Source: CAYNWT01 sp964450955
GTDB taxonomy: Bacteria > Planctomycetota > Planctomycetia > Planctomycetales > Planctomycetaceae
Direction of reading: 5' to 3'
Length of the DNA: 64,000 bases
Assembly (NCBI GenBank): GCA_964450955.1
Contig: CAYVFI010000005.1
Span: 62,001 to 126,000 of the forward strand
Shown here: piece after piece, positions 28,809 to 37,979 of the stretch
Position numbering within the stretch: position 1 is the stretch's first letter
How the letters are laid out: every line of letters starts with the position of its first letter
Position numbers and translations under genes: made by a program
Notes under the pieces: generated by a model
What the model saw: the letters and a program-made list of their open reading frames with translations, nothing else
The model's database searches: none
What the model was told of the DNA's origin: nothing

Positions 28809-28912
28809 CAGTTTCTCCGGGCGTTGGCGGTGTAGGTAGGAGAGCCAAAAAGGCTCGTACATGTTCCCGGTTCAGATGCGTACAATAGACGCGTCATTCG
28901 GGATGAAATGAA

Positions 28913-29938
28913 ATGGGCATCGGAACAACTCTCATTGCCGGACTGCTGGTGGGCACCAGTTTGGTTCAGTCGTCAACTCCATCGGCCTCGACGCAGCGAT
29001 TTCGCTACGCCGAGATGCATATGGGTGTGCCGTTCCGCATTTCAGTATACGCCTCTGATGATGTCGTCGCAAACAAAGCTGTGGCCGAGGCTTACAAACG
29101 AATCGCTGAAGTGAACAGGGTCTTCAGCGATTACGACAATGACAGTGAAATTGCTCGAATAAGAAAGCAGCCTGCTGGTCGTTCAATCCCGATTTCGTCC
29201 GACTTGGAGGGGCTGCTCATCAGGTCGCAGAGAATCTCAAAGCAGACCGACGGAGCGTTTGATGTGACGGTCGGGCCCCTTGTGCGTCTCTGGCGGCGAG
29301 CTCGCAGGCGGAAGCAGTTGCCGGAAAAGGAGCTTTTGTCGAAGGCTTTGAAGTCATCCGGGTTCCAGCGGTTCCGGTTAAAGAAGGATCGGTCGATCGT
29401 GATGGAGTCCGAAGGGATGCGGTTGGATTTTGGAGCCATTGCGAAAGGCTACGCTTGTGATGAGGCGTTGCGGATTCTGAAGTCCCACGGCATCAGGTCG
29501 GCTTTGGTCGATGGCGGCGGTGACATTGCGGTTAGCGAACCGCCGCCCGGGAAGCGTGGGTGGCGTGTGCAGATTGAACCTGACGCGACCGACAAGGCAT
29601 CTCGGTCGCTGTTGTTAAAGAACCAGGCCGTCGCGACTTCGGGCGATCGGTATCGGTTCGTGGAAATTGACGGCAAGCGGTATTCGCACATTGTGGACCC
29701 CCGGACCGGTATGGGGCTGACATCGCGGTTGACTGTGACCGTGGTTGCTGAAAACGCGGCGGACGCTGATGCTTACGCGTCGGCAGTCAGTGTTTTGGGA
29801 ACCGCTAAGGGGCTGAAGTTTGTTGAATCCCTGGTGGGCGTCGAGTGCCAGGTTCTGGATTATTCAGAAAAGCAACGCGTCAGCAACGCGTCCACTGGGT
29901 TTCGGTTCGCTACGCCCACGACTGCCGCCGGCCACTGA
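28913..29938 (+). CDS. apbE: FAD:protein FMN transferase (ApbE)
   Basis: ApbE attaches FMN covalently to Thr/Ser of exported flavoproteins such as RnfG/NqrC subunits. The 341-residue product has an N-terminal hydrophobic segment (secretion or lipid anchor). Then come MGVPFRI, FSDYDNDSEIARI, DGAFDVTVGPL, the nucleotide-site LDFGAIAKGYACDEA, GGGDIAV and YSHIVDPRTG, all typical of ApbE. No flavoprotein target gene is present in the window. ATG 28913 follows GGGATGAA. It is divergent from the oxidoreductase gene with about 100 bases between them; TACAAT at 28881 is a possible -10 element without a matching -35. Confidence 0.9.
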   Translation: MGIGTTLIAGLLVGTSLVQSSTPSASTQRFRYAEMHMGVPFRISVYASDDVVANKAVAEAYKRIAEVNRVFSDYDNDSEIARIRKQPAGRSIPISSDLEGLLIRSQRISKQTDGAFDVTVGPLVRLWRRARRRKQLPEKELLSKALKSSGFQRFRLKKDRSIVMESEGMRLDFGAIAKGYACDEALRILKSHGIRSALVDGGGDIAVSEPPPGKRGWRVQIEPDATDKASRSLLLKNQAVATSGDRYRFVEIDGKRYSHIVDPRTGMGLTSRLTVTVVAENAADADAYASAVSVLGTAKGLKFVESLVGVECQVLDYSEKQRVSNASTGFRFATPTTAAGH

Positions 29939-30072
29939 ATCGCGTGCTTCCTTGTGCAATTTGCAACGTAGCGCAGAATGGTCCAAACAAATGCGATCAG
30001 TATGAAATATATGACGCGAGCAGGCGAATAACCTGCTGAGCGCACGGAACCAACGCCGACTTTGGAGCGAGC

Positions 30073-31011
30073 TTGACTGACGCGGTCGTCGAAATCGAAG
30101 GCATCACCAAGACCTACGATAATCTCGTGGCCGTCAATAGTGTGAGTTTGCAGGTCAAGCGAGGCCAGACGCTGGGGTTGATTGGTCCCAACGGAGCCGG
30201 CAAGACGACGCTGCTGCGCATTATTTGTTCGCTGGCCAAGCCCGATCAGGGCGACATTCGAATCAACGGTCAGTCAGTTTGTGAGAACCCCCGCGCGGTT
30301 CGGAAGTTGTTGGGGTTTATGCCTGCGGAATTCGGCAGTCCTCGCAATCAGGACATTGGCGAATACCTGGCTTACTTCAGTTGCCTGTACGGCATTCCCC
30401 GGAACGAACGCGCGGCGCGGATTCGTGAGGTTTGTGAGCTGACCGATTTGGTGGGCCGCGAGGCGGTGATGGTTAAGGGGCTCTCAACCGGGAACAAGCA
30501 GCGACTGTTGTTGGCGAAGACATTGTTGCACGACCCGGAGTTGTTGGTTCTGGATGAACCGGCAAGCGGTTTGGATCCGCGGGCGCGAACCGAACTCCGG
30601 GCGATTATTCGGGCGCTGGCGTCAATGGGTAAGACCATCATCATTAGTTCGCACATCCTGCCCGACATCGAAGAAATCAGCGACCAGATTGGAATTCTGG
30701 AAGCAGGGCGTTTGGTTCTGGACGGCAACCTTGGTTCTCTTCGCGATCACTACGGACCTTCGCGGCGTGTCATCAAGGTTCGTGTCCCGCCTGAAGACAA
30801 ACAGCGGGCCAAAGAGATTTTGTCTGCGTTGGAACCGGTGAATGCCGTTGATGAGCGCGATCAATTCCTGGTTGTTGATACCGAAGAACAAAACGGCAAC
30901 TTTGTTCTGCAGGCGCTGCTTGAACACGATCTGCGGATTGTAGAGTTTGCTGAGGACGCACCGAATCTGGAAGAGATTTTCATGCGATCGACCGTGGGGA
31001 AGGTGACATGA
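30073..31011 (+). CDS. ABC-2 type transporter ATP-binding protein
   Basis: A 312-residue ATPase with Walker A GPNGAGKTT, a signature written LSTGNKQRL (a variant of LSGGxxQR), Walker B LLVLDEPASGLD and the switch His in IISSHIL. A C-terminal extension of about 90 residues is typical of ABC-2 exporters of the CcmA/GldA kind. The TTG start at 30073 is supported by GGAG seven bases upstream. The stop overlaps the permease start (ATGA). With the next two genes it forms one tightly coupled operon. Confidence 0.92.
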   Translation: MTDAVVEIEGITKTYDNLVAVNSVSLQVKRGQTLGLIGPNGAGKTTLLRIICSLAKPDQGDIRINGQSVCENPRAVRKLLGFMPAEFGSPRNQDIGEYLAYFSCLYGIPRNERAARIREVCELTDLVGREAVMVKGLSTGNKQRLLLAKTLLHDPELLVLDEPASGLDPRARTELRAIIRALASMGKTIIISSHILPDIEEISDQIGILEAGRLVLDGNLGSLRDHYGPSRRVIKVRVPPEDKQRAKEILSALEPVNAVDERDQFLVVDTEEQNGNFVLQALLEHDLRIVEFAEDAPNLEEIFMRSTVGKVT

Positions 31012-32837
31012 ACGCGGTGCGCAGAATGTTTTTAGCGCTGGGTGACAGTCCTACTTACGAACGGGATCGGGCGAACCTGGTTTCCGGTTTCACAATCGGG
31101 ACGGCCGGTTTGTTGCTGAACGGGGCCGTCTTGTGTTTCGTTTTGCCTTTGTTGATGAATCCCGACGATCCCAGTTTTCGAACCATCACTGAGAGTGTCG
31201 GTTTTGGCCAGACGCTGGCTCTTATCCTGCTGGGTGGGGCGACGATATTCGCGACGCTGTTGATTCCGCTGCGGTTGGTTTCGGTATTCTGGGGGCCGCG
31301 GATTGGTCGGTACTTTGACCAGATCGTGTTGAGCGGCATTTCGCCGATGCGGTTTATCATTGGTAAGGCGATGTCGCAGAACCTGTTTCTGGGGCTCATT
31401 CTGTTTCTGCTGCTGCCATATCTTGTGCTTAGCATCACGCTGGGCGGCGTGGACTGGTGGTTTTTCCTGACCGGCGTATTTTTGGTTTGGCTGTACTGCA
31501 TGGCGCTGGCCACGGTAACGCTGTGGGTTTCGCTGTATATCAATGAGCTCATGGCCGCGATCCTGGTGATTATCGGTGCGGCAATATTGCTGGCGCTGGG
31601 CAGCACGCCGATTCCGTTCTTTCAGCCGTTTTGTCTGACCCCGATGCCGGTTCTGTTGCATCCGGTTTACGAAACGATGGAAGTCGGCCGTGTCGCGCGC
31701 ATGAGTAGTTTCAATGTGACTTTTGCTTCGTGCACGGTGGGTATTTCGGCGGTGTTGGGCATTGCGTTGTTTGGAATTTACCTTGGTCCGCTGTTTGGAA
31801 TCATTCGTGACAACAGTACGTTTGGCGAGGTTGTGCGGGCCGGTGATAGCAAGAGAAAGCGGCGGTTCAGGCTGCGGCATCACATCCAACGCCCATCCGA
31901 ACTTGCGTTCTTTTATGAGAATCGCAGCCCGGCATTTCGAGGCAGCGACGGCATTTTGCGTTGGGGTCTGGGGTTCGGAACACTGGCCGGTGTGTTGTTG
32001 CTGGTGCATGTTGGGTCTTATGGCTTCTTTGCATTCGTGATGACGATGGGGGGCGGCACAGGCGTGGCCGAAGTGATTCACGGCTTTAATCTGTCAGTGC
32101 ATGGAGTCGCGATGTTTATGGCCATCGGTCTGTTCGCCCACGCGAAAAACACGATGTACCAGCGCACGCCTTTTTTGTTTGGTCGGAAGTGTGACGTGGC
32201 AAAGCTGGATACGTGGTGCTTTTTCCTGTTGGCCGCACTATCCACCGGCCTGGCGCTGGCGGTTCCGATGATGATGGAAGCTTTACTGTTTGAACCGCGA
32301 GGGAAGACCGTGTTCCCTTTGGTCAGTTGGAATAGCTACAGGCCGCTCATCAACTTTGCTCACGTGCATCTTGAAGGGACGCTGGTTCTGACTCTGGCCG
32401 GAACCGTAATTTACGTTGGCCATCGGTACTTGTGTCAGCGGACGTGGCTGAGGTTCGTTGCGTTCTTCTCAGTAAGTGGCGCGTATCTGTTGTTTATCTG
32501 CATGGTTCCGATGTTTCTGATGATGATGAGCATGGAGATGAATGAACTTCAGGACGTTGAGTGGCTGAAGGAGTGGGCGCCGAGAATCTCTGTTGTGTCA
32601 CCGTTTGTGATGTTTGGGAAACTGTTTAATGAAGTGCCACGCGACTTCCCGGATGGTGTTTCCACGGTGCCTTTTTATGCAATCCACGGCGTGCTGCTGT
32701 TGATGGGGATGTTGATGACGCGACGATCGGCCAAGAGTCTGCGTGCGTCGTACATGATTGCTGACAGGACTGAGTCGCCGCCGGCCAAACCGGCCAAATC
32801 TATGGTGTCAGCGATCGCAGTGGAGGCGGAAAAGTAA
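31008..32837 (+). CDS. ABC-2 type permease, about 12 transmembrane helices
   Basis: A 609-residue polytopic membrane protein. The first half (residues about 25-270) has six hydrophobic helices of ABC-2 permease type. A charged loop around residues 280-305 (DSKRKRRFRLRHH) separates it from a second block of five to six helices reaching residue 590. It follows the ATPase by overlapping stop/start codons and overlaps the next gene as TAATG. Such large permeases in planctomycetes accompany Gld-like exporters of unknown cargo. Confidence 0.88.
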   Translation: MNAVRRMFLALGDSPTYERDRANLVSGFTIGTAGLLLNGAVLCFVLPLLMNPDDPSFRTITESVGFGQTLALILLGGATIFATLLIPLRLVSVFWGPRIGRYFDQIVLSGISPMRFIIGKAMSQNLFLGLILFLLLPYLVLSITLGGVDWWFFLTGVFLVWLYCMALATVTLWVSLYINELMAAILVIIGAAILLALGSTPIPFFQPFCLTPMPVLLHPVYETMEVGRVARMSSFNVTFASCTVGISAVLGIALFGIYLGPLFGIIRDNSTFGEVVRAGDSKRKRRFRLRHHIQRPSELAFFYENRSPAFRGSDGILRWGLGFGTLAGVLLLVHVGSYGFFAFVMTMGGGTGVAEVIHGFNLSVHGVAMFMAIGLFAHAKNTMYQRTPFLFGRKCDVAKLDTWCFFLLAALSTGLALAVPMMMEALLFEPRGKTVFPLVSWNSYRPLINFAHVHLEGTLVLTLAGTVIYVGHRYLCQRTWLRFVAFFSVSGAYLLFICMVPMFLMMMSMEMNELQDVEWLKEWAPRISVVSPFVMFGKLFNEVPRDFPDGVSTVPFYAIHGVLLLMGMLMTRRSAKSLRASYMIADRTESPPAKPAKSMVSAIAVEAEK

Positions 32838-34948
32838 TGCGCATGCTACTTCTGCTGATTTCACTTTTGCCGACATGCCAGGGATTCGCGACGATGCAGG
32901 CGGTTCCGCCCGGTCAACAGATTGCCGGGTCTGCCGCGGATGATGCTGAGGGAAATCTTGACTCACCCGGCTTAATTATCGAAGCGACTGCTGGCTGGGA
33001 TGGCACTGTCGATCGGAATACGGCTGTTCCCATTTCGTTGTTGTTAAGCAACGTGACAACGGCCGTTATCGAAGGCGACCTTGTTCTCACTGATCCGACC
33101 AGGGGAACCGAAGTATTCGTGGGCGAGATTGTGCTGGCTCCGCAATCAACACGCAGGTTCGGCGTGATTCGTGATCTTAGTAGTTGGTTTCAGTGTTTTG
33201 TGACGCTGCGAAGCAAAAGCGGTGATGGGCTGTGGCGGCGGGAACTGTCTGTCAACACCGGCCACAGCTATGAGGTGAACGAGAACTTCGCCTTGTTGGT
33301 CGACGATAGTGGTCGGCGACTTATCACTAAGAAAAAGGGCGCGATGACCACGGCTGTTTTGCGTGGTTTTTCCGGGAGGTCACCGGTCGCTGGGGAAGCA
33401 GGGCGGCCGGTTAGGAATTTAAATGTGAAGACCTGGCAGTTGCCAGATCATCCCGGCCCACTGCTGCCGGTGCATGCAATTATTTTTCCTGAAGCGGCCC
33501 CGGTGAAGGAAATCAATAAGAAGCAGTGGCAGGCTTTGGCAAGGTGGGTTTGTCAGGGCGGAACCGTGTTTGTCCACGAAGACTCGGCTGATGTTATGCA
33601 GCAACTAACGGACGCGTCACCTCTGACGTTTGCCATGAGCGATGCTGATGACCCTTTCACGGTCCGCAAAATGGGCATTGGTTCGATTCGGGAATTCCCA
33701 CAGCCGCTGTTCTCTTCTGAGGGGGCAAAGACACGCGAGGCGATCAATGACCAGGTCGCACTATTGGGTGAACCGTCGATCCGTGACTTTCTTGCTACGG
33801 CCGTGGTGGAACAGGCGTCCGGTCAGACAGAGGCGCAATTGAACCGGCTTTACATTGCGAGCTTCTTTGGAATCTACACGCTGCTGTCAGGCTTGTTCGC
33901 GCTGATGATGTTTCGGTTCAGCAAGCGGAAGATTGGTATCTACATCCTGACCGTTGTTGGTGCAGCTTGTGTCATGGCGGCTGTCCTGGGTGGTGTGCTG
34001 CGAGCAAGTCGTGGCGATCTGAGATGGGTCAGTGTGACTGAATCGGGAGCTGGTGGTCTGGTTCAAGTGTCACGGATTGAAGTTCAGTCGGCAGGCGGTC
34101 GCACGGACGCGGTGGGAATCAAAGGGCCGGACTGCGACTTGCAGTACACCGGCCGGATAGACGATTCGAATGGGTACTACGGCTACTACGGCTGGGGGCC
34201 CGATCGCCCGGCACTGACGCCGTTTACGGTTCAGCCGAGTTTACAGGGGCCGGACGTTGCTGATGCATACAATATTCGCGTTGGCATGACTCCATGGGGC
34301 CGACGGCGGCTTGAAGGTGTTGGGTTCCGGAATGAACCGAACCGGCTTGAGTTCAAGTTGAAGTACGAGAAAGCGAAAGCGGAGGCCGGCGCCCGGATGC
34401 CTCGTGGGAGATTCAAGGTGGAGATCTCTAATCCAACGTCGATGCAATTCAGTAATGCATGGTTGGTTGTCGGGGTGACGCGACGGGCCGAAGAAAACGA
34501 AGAAGAGACTGGCTACCAGTCATGGGACCAGTTCGGGCGTCTCATCACTGTCGACGACAACGCTGATGGGCTCATCGATGTATATCAAAGTGAATCCATC
34601 ACTTTGCCAGCGGTTGGCGCCGAGATGGAGAAAGAGTTTGACGCATCTTTTAGACAGACCGACTACTACGGGGGCCAGACACGAACTACCGGTGGTTGGT
34701 TTGAGATGCCGCGGATTGGACGGGTCGGAACCGCGAAAGCCTGGATTGTTGCGAGGTTGGTTCGTTCACCCATTCTCCGGATTGATACGCAGCAAACCGA
34801 ATTTGTAGCGCAGGATGAATTCCACGTTTTTGTTCAGGAAATTCAGCCCGAAGATATGGCTGCTGCGGAGTTGTTTTTGGGCCCTGAACTGGCGTCGCCG
34901 GATAAGGGATCGGACGACGTTGTGCCGGTTCCGCCGGGTGCACCATAG
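32837..34948 (+). CDS. Secreted/membrane protein with GATase-like domain, GldG-like accessory of the ABC exporter
   Basis: A 703-residue protein with a signal peptide (MRMLLLLISLLPTCQGFA), an Ig-like or beta-rich section (about 50-140), and a Rossmann-like segment (HAIIFPEAAPV followed by WQALARWVCQGGTVFVHED, about residues 210-250). That segment resembles the type-1 glutamine-amidotransferase-like fold seen in GldG/DUF4350 proteins. Two transmembrane helices follow (about 335-385), then a large Tyr/Gly-rich C-terminal region. Start/stop overlap TAATG with the permease. It is probably the extracytoplasmic accessory of this exporter. Catalytic residues are not evident. Confidence 0.75.
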   Translation: MRMLLLLISLLPTCQGFATMQAVPPGQQIAGSAADDAEGNLDSPGLIIEATAGWDGTVDRNTAVPISLLLSNVTTAVIEGDLVLTDPTRGTEVFVGEIVLAPQSTRRFGVIRDLSSWFQCFVTLRSKSGDGLWRRELSVNTGHSYEVNENFALLVDDSGRRLITKKKGAMTTAVLRGFSGRSPVAGEAGRPVRNLNVKTWQLPDHPGPLLPVHAIIFPEAAPVKEINKKQWQALARWVCQGGTVFVHEDSADVMQQLTDASPLTFAMSDADDPFTVRKMGIGSIREFPQPLFSSEGAKTREAINDQVALLGEPSIRDFLATAVVEQASGQTEAQLNRLYIASFFGIYTLLSGLFALMMFRFSKRKIGIYILTVVGAACVMAAVLGGVLRASRGDLRWVSVTESGAGGLVQVSRIEVQSAGGRTDAVGIKGPDCDLQYTGRIDDSNGYYGYYGWGPDRPALTPFTVQPSLQGPDVADAYNIRVGMTPWGRRRLEGVGFRNEPNRLEFKLKYEKAKAEAGARMPRGRFKVEISNPTSMQFSNAWLVVGVTRRAEENEEETGYQSWDQFGRLITVDDNADGLIDVYQSESITLPAVGAEMEKEFDASFRQTDYYGGQTRTTGGWFEMPRIGRVGTAKAWIVARLVRSPILRIDTQQTEFVAQDEFHVFVQEIQPEDMAAAELFLGPELASPDKGSDDVVPVPPGAP

Positions 34949-35042
34949 TGGACGGCCTGTCTGTGGGTCAGAGCACCGATGGCTGACCAGTGGGCTGACC
35001 TGTGTTGACCGCGTGGGTTCAGGCGGGTACAAGAATCAAACT

Positions 35043-35105
35043 ATGAAACACACCGGCCTCCTGCTTCCCGCTATTCTGCTTAACATCCCTGGTGGGGTGT
35101 CCTGA
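35043..35105 (+). CDS. Leucine-rich leader peptide of leuA
   Basis: A 20-residue frame, MKHTGLLLPAILLNIPGGVS, has five Leu, two Ile and one Val (eight branched-chain residues in 20), with LLL and LL runs at 35058-35066 and 35076-35081. It ends 122 bases before leuA and is followed by an antiterminator/terminator pair. The ATG lacks a strong Shine-Dalgarno, and the same frame is open upstream, so its translation is inferred from composition and position. Confidence 0.6.
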   Translation: MKHTGLLLPAILLNIPGGVS

Positions 35106-35170
35106 GGTCGTTCGCTTCGTCGAAATTTCAGACCCTGAGACCCCCAAAGGTTTCGGGGTTTTTTTGTTTC
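35094..35170 (+). promoter_or_regulatory. Leucine-type transcription attenuator before leuA
   Basis: GGGGTGTC (35094-35101, the last sense codons of the leader peptide) can pair with GAGACCCC (35137-35144), seven of eight positions. GAGACCCC is also the 5' arm of the intrinsic terminator at 35138-35165. A ribosome stalled on the Leu codons would leave the first segment free, blocking the terminator; a ribosome reaching the stop at 35103 would cover it and let termination occur. This is the classic attenuation layout. Pairings are read directly; function is inferred. Confidence 0.6.
35138..35166 (+). terminator. Intrinsic terminator within the leuA leader
   Basis: AGACCCC (35138-35144) pairs with GGGGTTT (35055-plus-100 frame: 35155-35161). 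Inner A-T pairs across a C-C mismatch extend it, and a run of seven T begins at 35159. It lies between the leader peptide and leuA, 62 bases before the leuA start. Confidence 0.8.
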
Positions 35171-35227
35171 GGCTGTTTCTTCTCGTATCTTCCTTGTTTG
35201 TGACCGCATAAGGCTCGGAGCTCAGCA

Positions 35228-36796
35228 ATGTCTGACCACATCGTCATCTTTGACACCACACTTCGGGACGGCGAACAGTCACCCGGTTGCAGCATGAACA
35301 CTGCCGAGAAACTGGAAGTGGCTCGCGCGTTGGTGGAACTGGGTGTGGATGTTATTGAAGCCGGGTTCCCTATCGCTTCCCCCGGTGACTTTGAAGCCGT
35401 CCAATTAGTCGCACGGGAACTTGGTGATCGGGCAACAATTTGCGGGCTGGCGCGTTCGCTGGACAAAGACATCGACCGAGCGTGGGAAGCACTGAAGGGT
35501 TGTGAGAAGCCCCGTATCCATGTGTTTCTGGCAACCAGCGCGATCCACCGCGAACACAAGCTTAACATGGACAAGAGCCAAATTATCGATCGCGCTGTCG
35601 AGTCGGTGAAGCGAGCCAAAGGTTACTGTGCCGACATTGAGTTCTCGCCCGAAGATGCTGCTCGAACAGAACTCGACTTTCTATGTGAAGTTGTTGAAAA
35701 GACCATCGAGGCCGGAGCGACAACGGTCAACATTCCTGACACCGTTGGCTATGCGACGCCTAAGCAGTACTTCGATTGCATCAGTTATCTTAAGAAGAAT
35801 GTGCCCAACATCGAACAGGCCGTGATTAGTTCTCACTGTCACGACGACCTTGGCCTGGCCGTCGCCAACAGCCTGGCAGCCATCGAAGCGGGCGCTCGGC
35901 AGGTCGAATGCACCATCAACGGCCTGGGCGAACGCGCGGGCAACGCGGCTCTTGAAGAAGTTGTGATGGCTTTGCGGACCCGCAAGGACTTCTACGGTGT
36001 TGACACACAGATCAACAGCAAGCGGCTGTATCCGATCAGCCATTTGGTTTCGCGGATTACTGGTATGCAGGTGCAACGCAACAAGGCCATTGTCGGTCAG
36101 AACGCGTTCGCTCATGAAGCCGGCATTCACCAGCACGGTATACTGAAGAACCGGGCGACCTACGAAATCATGTGCAAGGAAGACGTCGGCTACGTCGGCA
36201 CGAACCTGGTGCTGGGCAAGCACAGTGGTCGGCATGCGTTTAAGGATCGAGTCGAAGAGCTTGGGTTCCAGTTGGATGATGACGCTTTGCAGCAGGTATT
36301 TACTGAGTTCATCGCACTGGCTGACAAGAAAAAAGAAATCTACGACGCTGATATTGTCGCGTTGATTGACGAAGGCCTGGACGCTGGTAGCGAACGGTGG
36401 ACGCTGGAAAGTTTCCATGCATCCTCCGGCAGCGGCATGGTTCCGACCGCGACTTTGGGGCTTAAATGTGTGGATGATCCAATGATCCACGAAGCGGCCA
36501 TTGGAAAAGGCACGATGGACGCCGTATTCAATGCGATTAACCGCATCACGGGAATGGAAGCAAAGTTGGAAGACTTCCAGGTTCGCAGCGTGACGCAGGA
36601 TCAGGACGCTTTGGCCGATGTGCAAATCAAATTGGTTGTGAACGGGCGAACCTACTACGGCAAGTCCATCAGCACCGACACGATTGAAGCCAGCGTGCGA
36701 GCCTGGTTAAAGGCGTTGAACAAGGCGGATTCCGAACTACGATCTGGCGATGCGAATACGTTCCGTCCGGAGGATGAAGTTGGAAAAGGCGTCTGA
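35228..36796 (+). CDS. leuA: 2-isopropylmalate synthase (LeuA)
   Basis: Condenses acetyl-CoA with 2-oxoisovalerate, the first committed step of leucine synthesis; cytoplasmic. The 522-residue product has the TIM-barrel signature FDTTLRDGEQSPG at the N-terminus. The metal-binding SSHCHDDLG and the GLGERAGNAALEE and AFAHEAGIHQHG motifs are present. A C-terminal regulatory region (residues about 390-505) is the usual site of leucine feedback. Length matches bacterial LeuA type 1. The ATG at 35228 follows a structured attenuator-like leader. The 3' end overlaps the next frame by 23 bases. Confidence 0.95.
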   Translation: MSDHIVIFDTTLRDGEQSPGCSMNTAEKLEVARALVELGVDVIEAGFPIASPGDFEAVQLVARELGDRATICGLARSLDKDIDRAWEALKGCEKPRIHVFLATSAIHREHKLNMDKSQIIDRAVESVKRAKGYCADIEFSPEDAARTELDFLCEVVEKTIEAGATTVNIPDTVGYATPKQYFDCISYLKKNVPNIEQAVISSHCHDDLGLAVANSLAAIEAGARQVECTINGLGERAGNAALEEVVMALRTRKDFYGVDTQINSKRLYPISHLVSRITGMQVQRNKAIVGQNAFAHEAGIHQHGILKNRATYEIMCKEDVGYVGTNLVLGKHSGRHAFKDRVEELGFQLDDDALQQVFTEFIALADKKKEIYDADIVALIDEGLDAGSERWTLESFHASSGSGMVPTATLGLKCVDDPMIHEAAIGKGTMDAVFNAINRITGMEAKLEDFQVRSVTQDQDALADVQIKLVVNGRTYYGKSISTDTIEASVRAWLKALNKADSELRSGDANTFRPEDEVGKGV

Positions 36797-37376
36797 TGAA
36801 GCGTCAACGTGGCAATCGAAAGCGATGCTGGTGTTCATGCCGATCGCTGCGATTGCCATTGCGCTGGTCTGTTACTGGAAGCTGACTCAGGCGCCAGTCG
36901 AACGCGATTTGTCCAACCTTCCTCGTGATATGCGCGCCAGCCCAACGTTTGAACTGGCTGACGAAAACTCTCAGCGTGTCAGATTGGACAGGTATCTGCA
37001 CCGGCATCCGATTCTTCTGGTTTTCTTCGATCCACAAAAAGGAGCGTCCGCCAATCCGTGGCTCAAGGCGCTCAACGCCAGCTACGACGCGATCGAAGCA
37101 TCGGGAACCATTGTGGTCGGCGTCAGCACCGCGTTGCCTCAACAAAACCGCGCGGCCGAATTTGCGCTGCCGCTGTTGACGGAAGTCGATCCGGCTCGTC
37201 CGGTTCACAAGCAGTGGGGCGCGATGGATGAGGCTGGCAACGTGATTCCGTCTGTGTTTTACATCAACCGGGGTCGTGAGGTTGAATGGGAAGGGAATCA
37301 TCCTAAGTCACTGGAAAATCCTGCTGCTGTTGTGCGAGCCATCCTGCAGGGCCGCAATCCGGAAGACGTACTATGA
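36774..37376 (+). CDS. Membrane-anchored thioredoxin-fold protein lacking redox cysteines
   Basis: About 200 residues. A transmembrane helix (about 18-35) is followed by a peroxiredoxin/AhpC-TSA-like sequence: PTFELADENSQRVRL, then HPILLVFFDPQKGASANPW, IVVGVS and IPSVFYINRGREVEW. At the place where CxxC or a peroxidatic Cys normally sits there is FFDPQKGASA, and the only Cys is inside the membrane helix. It therefore looks redox-inactive. Start is uncertain: GGAGG directly abuts the ATG at 36774, and starts at 36750 or 36825 are possible. It overlaps the leuA 3' end and the next gene (ATGA). Confidence 0.7.
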   Translation: MKLEKASDEASTWQSKAMLVFMPIAAIAIALVCYWKLTQAPVERDLSNLPRDMRASPTFELADENSQRVRLDRYLHRHPILLVFFDPQKGASANPWLKALNASYDAIEASGTIVVGVSTALPQQNRAAEFALPLLTEVDPARPVHKQWGAMDEAGNVIPSVFYINRGREVEWEGNHPKSLENPAAVVRAILQGRNPEDVL

Positions 37377-37852
37377 CCGATACAGATCCCCTGCCCCGCG
37401 GAAGAACCATCTCTGGTTCGATGGTCGTCCTGGCGATGTTTGTGTTCGCTATGTGTGGCGTGGCGATCCTGCAGATCTACTGGAACCGCCACCTTGAACC
37501 GTTTATGGAACTGCAGACGGCGCTGGCCGAACGGTTCGATGACGAGAAGGGCAAGTCCAGCCCCCGGGTTGACGGCGGTCAACGCAAGATGTCCAGGAAT
37601 ACGCCTCGCATTCTGCGTGTCGTGATGCGGATTCCCTTCGACCCGGAAGACGACCAGAATACGGCTGCAATACGTGACCGAATTCATGCGGTCGCCGATG
37701 TCGCTGTCAGGCATGTGAAGCTACATCAGGATTACGACATCCTGACCACACACTTCTACATGGAAATTCCGGGCGGGACGGTTCGACAAGAAACCTTCGA
37801 AACGCCTGTTGAAGAACTGGCGACCATCGCAGGCGACACCGCCTCTCCGTAG
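37373..37852 (+). CDS. Small single-TM protein, unknown
   Basis: A 159-residue protein with one transmembrane helix (about 17-37) and a C-terminal soluble domain with alternating strands (RILRVVMRIPFD, YDILTTHFYMEIP) and no recognised motif. It starts within the stop of the thioredoxin-fold gene (ATGA), so the two are coupled and probably function together in the envelope. No function is assigned. Confidence 0.7.
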   Translation: MTDTDPLPRGRTISGSMVVLAMFVFAMCGVAILQIYWNRHLEPFMELQTALAERFDDEKGKSSPRVDGGQRKMSRNTPRILRVVMRIPFDPEDDQNTAAIRDRIHAVADVAVRHVKLHQDYDILTTHFYMEIPGGTVRQETFETPVEELATIAGDTASP

Positions 37853-37899
37853 TTCCCCCGGTCCCTGGTGTTAGGAACCTCGCGGGCTTGCCAGCCAGG

Positions 37900-37937
37900 A
37901 AAAGAAAAAGGGGCGAGGATCTTTCGACCCTCGCCCC
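37900..37937 (-). terminator. Terminator of the DUF1559 gene
   Basis: On the minus strand GGGGCGAGG pairs with CCTCGCCCC over a 10-nt loop, followed by TTTTTCTTTTT. It begins about 43 bases after the DUF1559 stop and may also end the leuA-side transcripts. Confidence 0.9.
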
Positions 37938-37979
37938 CAACGTTCTTAACCGCAGCAGCTTTTACAACTTTGCTGACGA

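Noticed and set aside
31032..32081. Minus-strand frame of 349 codons inside the ABC permease
   Set aside because: Product rich in Gln/Arg/His, the antisense image of transmembrane codons; no family features.
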